In this document: in pieces, positions 1 through 6,061 of the stretch | Layout: each line of letters starts with the position of its first letter | Numbering within the stretch: the first letter of the stretch is position 1 | Assembly: GCA_021805585.1 (NCBI GenBank) | Contig: JAJZEY010000532.1 | Location: 1 to 6,236 of the forward strand | Length of the DNA: 6,236 bases | Reading direction: 5' to 3' | Origin: Planctomycetota bacterium | Lineage (GTDB): Bacteria; Planctomycetota; Phycisphaerae; WQYP01 | Notes under the pieces: generated by a model | Databases searched by the model: none | Told to the model about the DNA's origin: nothing | The model's input: the letters and a program-made list of their open reading frames with translations, nothing else | Made by a program: the position numbers and the translations under genes

Positions 1-951
1 ATCGTACCAACTGATAAGTTTGAAGAATCGGCTGTTAAGTTCAATTCCGGCCTTGGCATCGTAAATGCTGGACCGCGAATCGGTGATAAAGTCGCTGGAA
101 ACGACTTCCTCATCGGTATAGCCCAGGATTCCCTTGAGCTTGCCTTCAGATTCAGCCTTCATGACTTCATTGATTTTCGCCAGCGACGTTTCGGTTTTCG
201 TACGCACGGTCAGGTCCACCACGGAAACATCCGGTGTGGGTACGCGGAAGGCCATGCCGGTGACTTTGCCTTTGAGTTCGGGAATAACCAGGGTAGCGGC
301 CTTGGCCGCTCCGGTAGCCGCCGGAATCACGTTCTGGCCTGCGCCACGACCGCCGCGCCAATCCTTTTTAGAGGGTCCATCCACAGTCGGTTGGGTTGCG
401 GTGGCGGCGTGTACAGTGGTCATCAGCGCTTCTTCAACACCGAAATGGTCGTTGATGACCTTCAGCAGCGGTGCCAGACAGTTGGTGGTGCAACTGGCGT
501 TGGACACAATGGTGTCCCTGGTACCGTCAAATGTATTTTCATTGACGCCAAGGACAAAGGTGGAAATTTCCTTGTCTTTGGCGGGTGCGGAAATAATGAC
601 ACGCTTGGCACCGGCGGCCAGGTGTTTGCTGGCACCGGCCACATCGGTAAACAGGCCGGTGGATTCCACCACGTAATCCACCTTCAGGTCTTTCCAGGGC
701 AATTGTGCCGGGTCACGCAGGGCGAAGGTTTTAACAAAATGCCCATTTACCGTGAAGCCATCTTCTTTGGCGGCAACTTCGCCCTTGAAGCGGCCATGGG
801 TAGAGTCGTGCTTAAGCAAATAGGCCAGATTGTCCGGCGGAACCAAGTCGTTAATGGCCACAAATTCAATATTCGGGTCATGAATGCCGGCACGAAATAC
901 CAGGCGACCGATTCTTCCAAAACCATTGATACCAACGCGAATTTTTGACAT
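1..951 (-). CDS. gap: Glyceraldehyde-3-phosphate dehydrogenase, type I (3' end outside window)
   Basis: Catalyses the reversible NAD-dependent oxidation and phosphorylation of glyceraldehyde 3-phosphate to 1,3-bisphosphoglycerate in the cytoplasm. The reverse strand reads 317 codons without a stop and opens with [16 protein letters not shown], the Rossmann dinucleotide-binding motif. Asp35 in AINDL is typical of NAD rather than NADP preference. The catalytic motif SNASCTTNC places the nucleophile at Cys154 (codon 490-492), and TTVHA gives the general base His181. [10 protein letters not shown] and [16 protein letters not shown] follow, and the window ends inside SWYD of the C-terminal SWYDNE motif, so roughly 18-20 residues are missing. 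It closely resembles E. coli GapA. The start at 951 has GGAG at 963-966, 11 nt upstream. No pgk or tpi is visible nearby, but downstream genes lie outside the window. The identification is certain; the missing end is a window effect. Confidence 0.97.
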   Translation of the reverse strand, partial: MSKIRVGINGFGRIGRLVFRAGIHDPNIEFVAINDLVPPDNLAYLLKHDSTHGRFKGEVAAKEDGFTVNGHFVKTFALRDPAQLPWKDLKVDYVVESTGLFTDVAGASKHLAAGAKRVIISAPAKDKEISTFVLGVNENTFDGTRDTIVSNASCTTNCLAPLLKVINDHFGVEEALMTTVHAATATQPTVDGPSKKDWRGGRGAGQNVIPAATGAAKAATLVIPELKGKVTGMAFRVPTPDVSVVDLTVRTKTETSLAKINEVMKAESEGKLKGILGYTDEEVVSSDFITDSRSSIYDAKAGIELNSRFFKLISWYD

Positions 952-975
952 GGTGAATAAAACTCCAAACAATCT

Positions 976-1024
976 AAAAGGCGTATTACACCGACAGGGC
1001 CTTCCACAGGCTCGCCGGTACGCC
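976..1024 (-). promoter_or_regulatory. Leader hairpin of gap, terminator- or attenuator-like
   Basis: On the gap transcript strand, GGCGTA (1019-1024) pairs perfectly with TACGCC (980-985). Inside it CCGGC pairs with GTCGG (one G-U), and inside that GCCT pairs with AGGC around the loop GTGGA. The outer stem is followed directly by TTTT (976-979). The structure starts about 5 nt after the predicted transcription start and ends about 25 nt before the gap start codon, upstream of its Shine-Dalgarno site. The shape fits a transcription attenuator, an mRNA-stabilising 5' hairpin or a protein-binding site. The U-tract is short, so strong termination is unlikely. I recognise no known riboswitch class. 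Confidence 0.4.
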
Positions 1025-1035
1025 AAACCAAGCGG

Positions 1036-1041
1036 ATTATA
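1036..1041 (-). promoter_or_regulatory. Candidate -10 box of the gap promoter
   Basis: The reverse strand reads TATAAT here, a perfect match to the sigma-70 -10 consensus, preceded by TAC. No good -35 hexamer lies 16-18 nt upstream. Transcription would start near 1029 and give a leader of about 78 nt before the gap start at 951. The position between divergent genes and the exact match make it the best promoter candidate for gap, but it rests on one hexamer. Confidence 0.5.
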
Positions 1042-1342
1042 GTAGCGGTTTGCGGGTTAAGCGCCAAATGATCGCAACGGCGAGAATCGGTGGGGCGTGC
1101 CCGCCTTTTTCGGGAAGGTCGCCAGTGCTCTCTGGTGCCTGCAAATCAGGATTGAAGGAGGGCCAGGCTGCGATTCGGAAATATTTTTATAGCCGCTAGA
1201 CGTCTGAGTCCGGCAGTGTCGTCAGGGGCCAAATCGTGGCTGTCTGATGACATTGGCCAACCACCCGTCCTGCGCAAAAATGTCCGGAAAACTACCCTGC
1301 AAGCCTTAATTCCGGTAAAGTACAACAAGAAAGAGTGTGTGC
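1042..1342. other. Divergent intergenic region between gap and the membrane protein gene
   Basis: This is the outer part of the spacer between the two diverging genes. Apart from the gap promoter and leader described separately, I see no convincing gene. A 70-codon antisense frame (1146-1358) overlaps the start of the next gene and looks like nothing known. I could not find a convincing plus-strand promoter for the membrane protein; TAAAGT at 1316-1321 is a weak -10 candidate without a matching -35. Confidence 0.5.
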
Positions 1343-1990
1343 ATGGCATTGTTTTCATTTTTTCAGAAAGATAAACCGCTGATGGGGCCTGAAGGCGGAC
1401 CGCTGACAGCGGAACATCATGCGCTTATCGGCGAGGCTCGCCTGCGCTCCAACGCGGTTCTGCGGGCGGCCCATGTGGCGCACCGACAAATGATTGGTTT
1501 GGTGCTGATGGGCGTGCCGACCATCATGCTGGCATTTTTTGGAGGATTCAGCCTGACCGGCCTGGTGATGGGGCTTTGGATGACGGTGGCCGGCGTATTG
1601 GAAGGAATGGGAGAAGCTCGCATTCGGCGGCTGAATCCACAGGTACTTAAAACCTTGTGCATAAATCAATTGGCACTGGGGGCGATGTTTATGGTGATCA
1701 GTGCGTGGTGGATGCTGCAGGTGAAACTGGGCTGGGACGATAAGCAGCTTGGCCAAACCACCACAGGCATAAGCCAATTGGTGGGTGGTGCCGGAACGGC
1801 TTCGTCGCCGATGCTGAATTCCACATTTCATCTGGTGGCCTACGCCGCGTATGGAAGCGTTTTTGTGGGCGGTCTGCTGGAATGCGGGCTGACCGCGCTT
1901 TATTACCGGTTCCGCGCCAGGCAGCTTGAAGCATATCTGGCCGAAACGCCGGATTGGATTGTGGCCATGCATCATTCCGGCGCTCTTTAA
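1343..1990 (+). CDS. Putative multi-pass membrane protein of unknown function
   Basis: A 215-residue protein I do not recognise. The N-terminal ~48 residues are soluble and fairly charged. Four hydrophobic stretches follow: about 50-67, 70-87 (together a probable helical hairpin split by GGFS), 106-126 and 162-187. A polar loop rich in Gln, Thr and Gly (about 128-160) joins the last two. The C-terminus, from YYRFRARQ onward, is soluble and basic, so it probably faces the cytoplasm. A GEAR motif occurs twice, at about 30-33 and 90-93, each flanking the first hydrophobic pair. There is no signal peptide. I prefer ATG 1343 over GTG 1337 because the purine-rich AGAAAGAG (1328-1335) is then 7 nt away. 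It lies 107 bp upstream of rnpA on the same strand and could be cotranscribed with it, but nothing shows a functional link. Confidence 0.75.
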   Translation: MALFSFFQKDKPLMGPEGGPLTAEHHALIGEARLRSNAVLRAAHVAHRQMIGLVLMGVPTIMLAFFGGFSLTGLVMGLWMTVAGVLEGMGEARIRRLNPQVLKTLCINQLALGAMFMVISAWWMLQVKLGWDDKQLGQTTTGISQLVGGAGTASSPMLNSTFHLVAYAAYGSVFVGGLLECGLTALYYRFRARQLEAYLAETPDWIVAMHHSGAL

Positions 1991-2025
1991 TAGTTTGCTT
2001 AAATAGTGCGATTTATATGCAAACC

Positions 2026-2067
2026 GTGGCCATCGCCAATGCCTTTTGAACGGCTTGCACAGGCCAC
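2026..2067 (+). promoter_or_regulatory. Weak stem-loop upstream of rnpA
   Basis: GTGGCC (2026-2031) is perfectly complementary to GGCCAC (2062-2067), with a smaller GCC/GGC pair (2041-2043 with 2052-2054) inside. It ends 30 nt before the rnpA start. A second inverted repeat, GTTTGC (1993-1998) and GCAAAC (2019-2024), lies just upstream. No U-tract follows, so this is not a typical terminator for the membrane protein gene. Short arms and long loops make chance pairing quite possible. Confidence 0.2.
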
Positions 2068-2097
2068 CGTAAATTCGTCGGAAGCCAGTACAATTTT

Positions 2098-2490
2098 ATG
2101 AAAGATTCGATTCCAACCGCCAAGCCATCCGATACATCGCAACCCACAAGGGCGACGGGGTTGCCGTTGAATTTTTCCGCCAGACAGCGATTAAAAGGCA
2201 AAACCCGTATCGACAGCGCCTATAAAACTGGTCAGCGGCGGCATCATCATCCGATCATGGCCTGCCTGGTTCGCCGAATGGACAATGCCCCATCGCGCCT
2301 GGCGGTTTCCATGGGGCGAAAGTGCGGCAATGCCGTGCAGCGCAATGCGATCCGGCGGCGGATTCGGGAGGGGTATCGTCTGGCACAGCATGACTTTCCG
2401 TCCGGACTGGATATTCTGCTGGTTATTCGGCCACATAAAATGCTGACCGTTTTGGAATATCAGCAGCGCCTGCGTACACTGCTGTTATGA
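2098..2490 (+). CDS. rnpA: Ribonuclease P protein component
   Basis: Protein subunit of RNase P, which binds the catalytic RNA and helps it remove 5' leaders from tRNA precursors. The 130-residue protein shows the family pattern: RLKGKTRIDSAYKTGQR (31-47), then SRLAVSMGRKCGNAVQ (66-81) running into the RNR signature RNAIRRRIREGYR (82-94), which contacts the P RNA, and GLDILLVIRPH (103-113). The first ~25 residues, rich in Ser, Thr and Pro, precede the conserved fold and are not usual for the family. ATG 2098 has only a weak, distant GGAAG (2080-2084, 13 nt away). In-frame TTG 2161 (codon 22) would remove most of the extension. Cys76 sits where Val is common. yidD follows after 15 nt, as in many bacteria, but rpmH does not fit in the 107 bp upstream. 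The family assignment is very firm; the start is less so. Confidence 0.93.
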   Translation: MKDSIPTAKPSDTSQPTRATGLPLNFSARQRLKGKTRIDSAYKTGQRRHHHPIMACLVRRMDNAPSRLAVSMGRKCGNAVQRNAIRRRIREGYRLAQHDFPSGLDILLVIRPHKMLTVLEYQQRLRTLLL

Positions 2491-2505
2491 TGGAGCCGTG
2501 CGAAT

Positions 2506-2883
2506 ATGGATAACCAGAATAATCGGGATAACCCGGATAACCGAAAACAGCTTTCACTTCAGGGCCGGCACCCGGCCGCAACGACGGACGAACCAATGAC
2601 GCGCAGCCGCATTGCCCCGTTAATAGACCAACTGGATCAGTTGCTGTATGCGTCGCTTAAGCAGTTGATTATTTTTCCGATAAAGGTTTATCAGATTACG
2701 CTTTCTCCGTTGATCGGCGGGCAGTGCCGCCATTGGCCGACGTGCAGCCATTACGCCATAGAGGCGATCAAGCGTCATGGCCCGTTTTACGGTTCGTTCC
2801 TGGCCTGTCGGCGAATTGGGCGATGCAATCCGTTTTTCCGCGGTGGCGTGGACCCCGTGCCGCCGGTGCGGGCGAAAAAATAA
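2506..2883 (+). CDS. yidD: Membrane protein insertion efficiency factor YidD
   Basis: Small membrane-associated protein that in E. coli supports YidC-dependent insertion of inner-membrane proteins. The family core spans about residues 50-120: an amphipathic helix LKQLIIFPIKVYQITLSPL (51-69), then QCRHWPTCSHYAIEAIKRHG (73-92) and RIGRCNPFFRGGVDPVPP (103-120). The three conserved cysteines (74, 80, 107) and the GGxDPVP ending are all present. The family is usually about 70-85 residues; this one has 125 because of a ~50-residue hydrophilic N-terminal extension that begins with a DNQ-NNR-DNP-DNR repeat. ATG 2506 is supported by GGAG (2492-2495) 10 nt upstream. ATG 2596 (codon 31) would give a shorter protein but has no clear ribosome site. 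The gene sits 15 nt after rnpA, the classic order, although yidC does not follow; metF converges from the other strand. Confidence 0.93.
   Translation: MDNQNNRDNPDNRKQLSLQGRHPAATTDEPMTRSRIAPLIDQLDQLLYASLKQLIIFPIKVYQITLSPLIGGQCRHWPTCSHYAIEAIKRHGPFYGSFLACRRIGRCNPFFRGGVDPVPPVRAKK
2509..2544 (+). repeat. Four-copy 9-bp tandem repeat at the 5' end of yidD
   Basis: Four consecutive 9-bp units (GATAACCAG, AATAATCGG, GATAACCCG, GATAACCGA) start immediately after the yidD start codon. They encode the tripeptide series DNQ-NNR-DNP-DNR. The unit length is a multiple of three, so copy-number changes would keep the frame and only alter the disordered N-terminus. Units 1, 3 and 4 share GATAACC; unit 2 is diverged. 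Confidence 0.7.
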
Positions 2884-2964
2884 GGGCCTGCCGGGGGGGG
2901 ATCACGGCTCATGGTTGCGGCGAAATGTTCCGATTCCGGCCATGTGATATTGGGTCGGCACGCT
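2884..2964. other. Convergent spacer between yidD and metF
   Basis: Eighty-one bases separate the two converging stop codons. The spacer contains a run of eight G (2893-2900) but no clear GC-rich hairpin with a T-tract on either strand. I therefore cannot name a terminator for either gene. Confidence 0.5.
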
Positions 2965-3894
2965 TTAGCGGCGCAGGCTGCCGCTGTCGGTCACGCCAAG
3001 ATTGCGGTAAATGGCCAATGTGGCGTCCGAGTGGTTAAGGGTATAAAAATGCAGCCCGCGGACATCATGGTCCAGGAGATCACGGCATTGTTCGGTGGCC
3101 CAATGCACGCCGACACGTTTCACCGCGTCGGGGTCGTTACCGCAGCGTTGAATGGCGCGTAACAGATTTGCCGGGTAATGGGCACCCAGCGCCAGCTCGG
3201 CCATTCGCGTCATGCCGCTGGCGGACGTAATGGGCATAATGCCGGCGATAATCGGTACCTTGATACCCGCGAGAATGCAGCGTTCGCGGAAGTCGTAAAA
3301 ATCGTGGTTATCAAAGAAAAGCTGCGTGCAGATATAGTCCGCACCTGCATCCACCTTGGCTTTGAGATAATCCATTTCGCGCAGGCGGTTGGGTGTGGAA
3401 GGATGGCCTTCCGGAAAACCGGCCACGCCTATGCCGAAGCCGCGCGGGTCGGCACCCGGATGGTCGCTGGCGTAGCGCATATTAAATTGACGGATAAACG
3501 CAACTAAGTCGGCGGCATGTTGGAAGGCGTCATCTTCATGCCGGTAGCCGGTTAAATTTTTCGGGGCATCGCCGCCAAGGGCCAGAATGTTTCCCACGCC
3601 GGCCTGGGCATAACGGGCCAGAATATCGGCAACTTCGGCCTGGCTGTGGCAGACACAGGTCAGATGCGGCACGGGGTCGAGGCTGGTGCGTTGTTTTATT
3701 TTAAGCACCAGGGCGTGGGTCAGTTCGCGGGTGGACCCGCCGGCACCGTAGGTCACGGATACAAACGACGGTTTAAGGGATTCAAGCTGGGCGATATGAG
3801 CGAAGAGCGTTTCGGCCACCTGGTCATTTTTGGGCGGAAAAAATTCAAATGAGAAAGTGGTTTGGTCGCGCTGGAAGATATCGGTGATGTGCAT
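2965..3894 (-). CDS. metF: 5,10-methylenetetrahydrofolate reductase
   Basis: FAD enzyme that reduces 5,10-methylene-tetrahydrofolate to 5-methyl-tetrahydrofolate, the methyl donor for methionine synthesis. It is a single TIM-barrel bacterial type. Residues are counted from the longer start (3903): SFEFFPPK (18-25) with catalytic Glu20, VTYGAGGSTRE (50-60), HLTC (80-83), ALGGD (108-112) with the flavin-tuning Asp112, AGFPEGHP (161-168), CTQLFFD (192-198) with substrate-binding Gln194, IIAGIMP, and LHFYTLNHSD near the C-terminus. Most relatives have LRGD where this has LGGD. Two in-frame starts compete. AAAGGA (3903-3908) touches ATG 3903 but lies 8 nt from ATG 3894, so I choose 3894 (309 residues; MHITDIFQRD). 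The gene stands alone with its own promoter and no other methionine gene nearby. Confidence 0.95.
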   Translation of the reverse strand: MHITDIFQRDQTTFSFEFFPPKNDQVAETLFAHIAQLESLKPSFVSVTYGAGGSTRELTHALVLKIKQRTSLDPVPHLTCVCHSQAEVADILARYAQAGVGNILALGGDAPKNLTGYRHEDDAFQHAADLVAFIRQFNMRYASDHPGADPRGFGIGVAGFPEGHPSTPNRLREMDYLKAKVDAGADYICTQLFFDNHDFYDFRERCILAGIKVPIIAGIMPITSASGMTRMAELALGAHYPANLLRAIQRCGNDPDAVKRVGVHWATEQCRDLLDHDVRGLHFYTLNHSDATLAIYRNLGVTDSGSLRR

Positions 3895-3923
3895 AGCATT
3901 CATCCTTTAATCCGGATTAACTG

Positions 3924-3952
3924 ATAATAGCCTTTGGAAGCCGGAAATGCAA
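3924..3952 (-). promoter_or_regulatory. Sigma-70-like promoter of metF
   Basis: The reverse strand reads TTGCAT (3947-3952), a 17-nt spacer, then TATTAT (3924-3929). The -10 box matches the consensus at 5 of 6 positions, the -35 at 3 of 6, and the spacing is ideal. Transcription would start near 3917, leaving a leader of only about 22 nt that holds the AAAGGA ribosome site. Such a short leader leaves no room for a SAM or cobalamin riboswitch. Confidence 0.55.
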
Positions 3953-4470
3953 ATAGGCCCGGACGCGGGGAATTCGCGGGCTCTCGTCCGCCCCCATCGC
4001 GATACCCCCCCACCCGGAAAAGCCATTGGAATCAAAAGTGCCATCCGACGGCGGAAAAGCGAATTTGCCCCCATGGCCAATCCGCAGACGACGTCCCAAA
4101 AACGTATATCTGAAAACAATGTGGCCATACCGCGCAGGGTGCGATCCAATCCTGTTGGCCTTCTTATACGCTGCTGGCCGGTTACTTCCTCCAACGGCCG
4201 TTGCCCCGATTCATCGCGTGATAACACGTGACCCATGGTGCCGCCCGTGAGCGTCGGTGCGGATCAATGCATCGCCCTGGTCATCGTGCGTTTAACACTA
4301 TTCTGTGCCGTGCCAGATCCGATTCATCCACCGGGAGGACCCGAGGCTTTTGGTTTCGCCAATTGATTTGCCTTTTTTCTTGCGCCGGGGGTACACTTGG
4401 CGGATAGTCAGGGCTGATGTCAGGCGGTCAACGGGTATTGCAATATCAGTTCGAAATTTAGAGAATCAAC
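3953..4470. other. Gene-poor stretch between metF and the glycoside hydrolase
   Basis: About 520 bp hold no gene I can support. Several frames of 60-109 codons overlap on both strands (for example 3907-4236 minus and 3947-4231 plus). Their translations resemble no family I know, and the 3907-4236 frame runs through the metF promoter. The part around 4090-4135 has a feel of the interspersed repeats that produce spurious hypothetical proteins, but I cannot confirm that from one copy. Toward the right end lie a weak promoter candidate and a 10-bp palindrome, listed separately. Confidence 0.5.
4380..4408 (+). promoter_or_regulatory. Weak promoter candidate for the glycoside hydrolase gene
   Basis: TTGCGC (4380-4385) and GATAGT (4403-4408) are separated by 17 nt. 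The -10 box matches the consensus at only 4 of 6 positions, so the call rests mainly on spacing and location, about 60 nt upstream of the start codon. A perfect palindrome TATTGCAATA (4436-4445) lies downstream of the predicted start of transcription and could be an operator, or chance. Confidence 0.25.
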
Positions 4471-5817
4471 GTGAAGCGAAAATTAATTCGGGTCGTACCC
4501 GGGCTGCTTGCAATATTAATGGCCGCCGGCGGCGCAGCCCGGCGAAACTCGATTGCCTGTGCCGCCGGAACGGTTCGGACGGCGGCAAGCGGTCCTTCTG
4601 ATTTTCCGAGCGGCCGGTCGGCCGCCTTCGCGCTGCAAAATCGACTTCAGAGCGCCATCGCCAAAGCCGGCTGGTGGAAACAGATCGTGCGAAAACCCAA
4701 CGGTCAGTTGCATCACAAGTACCTTATTCCAGGTGCCGCTTATTTCCAGCTTTTCGATTGGGACACTTACTTTATGGGGGTGGCTCTAAGTTACGCCAAT
4801 CGGGGAAAAAGCCTGGCCGACTCGGTGAAGGATTTTCTTCATTTTACCGACGGCCACTGGTCTTACCGTGGCTATACTCCGCGCATCGTCGCCGGGCGGC
4901 ATATGTGGGCATTACCGGAAATGTGCAAGCCATTTCTTGCACAAATGGCACTCCGGGCAAGTCTCACGTTACACAGCACGGCATGGCTAAAGCCATATTA
5001 CCCGCGTCTTGCCGATACGCTGTGGTATTGGCGACACGTCCGACGATCGCCCGACGGGCTGTTTACATGGTTTGACGGTGTGGAAAGCGGTGTTGACGAC
5101 AGCGCGGCTGTTATCAGTGTACCGGCGGACCGCACGGAAGGCGTGGATCTGGCTTGTTATATTTACCGTGAATATCTTGCAATGGCCGATCTGGCCAGTC
5201 TGCTGGGAAAGCCCGCCGATGTTCGGCGATATCAGCAACATGCCGCGAAGCTCAAAACGCTGATTCAGACGCGGCTCTGGGACAACAATGCCGGCACATT
5301 TTACAATCGGGACAGCCGCACCGGCAAATTTATCCGTGTACCGGAATGGACGAATCTGATGCCGCTTTGGGCGCATGTAGCCACTAAGCGGCAAGCGCAA
5401 ATTATGATGACGCGCTATGTGCTCAATCCGGGCGAGTTCTGGACATCTTTTGGAATACGCAGCCTTGCGCCGCAAAGTCCGTTTTACCACCCAGTTCATG
5501 GTTATTGGCAGGGACCGATCTGGATAGTAACCGACTACATAGTCATGCATGGCTTAATGAATTACGGCTACACGTCTCAAGCGCGGCTTTTGGCACGGGA
5601 AACGGCGGGCACCCTGTTGCGCGATATAAAAACAACCGGCGGCATGCATGAAACCTATAACCCGGATACGGGGCGCGGCCAAAATGACGGCTTCTTCAAA
5701 AGCTGGGATTTGTTGGGAGCGTACATGGTTCAGGAAGCATATACCGGGCAGGATGCGGCAGGCATACCTTCTGTGGAAAGAATCGGGGGTTTCATGAAAA
5801 AGAAACGTCCACGCTAG
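4471..5817 (+). CDS. Secreted GH63/MGH1-like glycoside hydrolase
   Basis: Probable exported glycosidase with an (alpha/alpha)6-barrel, related to mannosylglycerate hydrolase, GH63 glucosidases and GH37 trehalases. GTG 4471 is the first possible start after an in-frame TAG (4459-4461). It gives a Sec-type signal: KRK, then a hydrophobic core at about 8-23 ending near GGAA. AGAGA (4460-4464) is a weak ribosome site. LFDWDTYF (94-101) matches the family's substrate-site Trp-Asp motif. ESGVDDS (205-211) corresponds to the family ESGMDNS and points to Asp209 as general acid. GYWQGPIW (344-351) and HETYNPDTG (393-401) follow, with Glu394 the likely general base, and FKSWDLLGAY (409-418) closes the barrel. 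At 448 residues it is about the size of single-domain MGH1-type enzymes, so complete. The substrate cannot be read from sequence: an alpha-glucoside, alpha-mannoside or mannosyl/glucosyl-glycerate are all possible. No transporter or regulator accompanies it. Confidence 0.85.
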   Translation: MKRKLIRVVPGLLAILMAAGGAARRNSIACAAGTVRTAASGPSDFPSGRSAAFALQNRLQSAIAKAGWWKQIVRKPNGQLHHKYLIPGAAYFQLFDWDTYFMGVALSYANRGKSLADSVKDFLHFTDGHWSYRGYTPRIVAGRHMWALPEMCKPFLAQMALRASLTLHSTAWLKPYYPRLADTLWYWRHVRRSPDGLFTWFDGVESGVDDSAAVISVPADRTEGVDLACYIYREYLAMADLASLLGKPADVRRYQQHAAKLKTLIQTRLWDNNAGTFYNRDSRTGKFIRVPEWTNLMPLWAHVATKRQAQIMMTRYVLNPGEFWTSFGIRSLAPQSPFYHPVHGYWQGPIWIVTDYIVMHGLMNYGYTSQARLLARETAGTLLRDIKTTGGMHETYNPDTGRGQNDGFFKSWDLLGAYMVQEAYTGQDAAGIPSVERIGGFMKKKRPR

Positions 5818-6061
5818 TGCTCCGTCAAGTCGGTAAATCAGGATTAATTAGGCGCAAACAGGCCAGATGCAAGGAATCAGCGGCGAAAACCGGGGGGCCG
5901 TCTACTTATTGAGCCGCCGCGACGCCGAATGTGGCTTGTCGCCGGCGCGGGCCAGGGGACCGTGGGTTTTGGCGATCGTCGGCATCGGCCCAAAGATCGC
6001 GCTTAAGGCAGGTTAGGCCACCGTTCGCAACAGACCGGGACCGATTCATTGTGTCGCAAAC
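5818..6061. other. Non-coding stretch after the glycoside hydrolase
   Basis: I see no supportable reading frame here on either strand. There is no hairpin with a T-tract directly after the hydrolase stop, so its terminator is not identified. The one clear structure is the nested stem-loop at 5886-5970. Confidence 0.5.
5886..5970. other. Nested GC-rich stem-loop, possible structured RNA
   Basis: CGCCG-CGAC-GCC (5915-5926) pairs with GGC (5933-5935), GTCG (5938-5941) and CGGCG (5943-5947), giving 12 base pairs around the loop GAATGT with a TT bulge and a single C bulge. A GGCC/GGCC pair (5896-5899 with 5950-5953) and an outer AAAACC/GGTTTT pair (5886-5891 with 5965-5970) can enclose it. No U-tract follows on either side, so it is not a standard intrinsic terminator. 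It could be a 3' mRNA-stabilising element, a small RNA, or part of a repeat. It matches no RNA family I recognise. Confidence 0.35.

Noticed and set aside
134..948. Two long plus-strand open frames (134-676 and 391-948)
   Set aside because: Both are antisense to gap, whose catalytic motifs are unmistakable; their translations resemble nothing.
1146..1358. 70-codon minus-strand frame in the gap/membrane-protein spacer
   Set aside because: It overlaps the start of the membrane protein gene, has no ribosome site I can see and no recognisable motif.
1355..1975. 206-codon minus-strand frame
   Set aside because: A shadow of the membrane protein gene; His/Gln-rich without hydrophobic or domain pattern.
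2893..2900. Run of eight G after yidD as part of a terminator or phase-variable tract
   Set aside because: It lies outside any coding frame I accept, after the stop codon, and has no partner arm or T-tract.
3895..4000. SAM or other methionine-linked riboswitch before metF
   Set aside because: The likely promoter leaves a leader of only about 22 nt, and I see no S-box-like stems.
3907..4236. 109-codon minus-strand frame upstream of metF, a possible small gene cotranscribed with metF
   Set aside because: It contains the metF promoter, shows no family motif, and competes with equally open frames on both strands.
4674..5550. Open frames on both strands inside the hydrolase gene (4674-5075 plus, 4987-5550 minus)
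   Set aside because: They are shadows; the hydrolase frame carries the signal peptide and all catalytic motifs.
5815..5880. Insertion-sequence end after the hydrolase stop
   Set aside because: The sequence felt like a repeat end, but there is no matching inverted copy, target duplication or transposase in the window.
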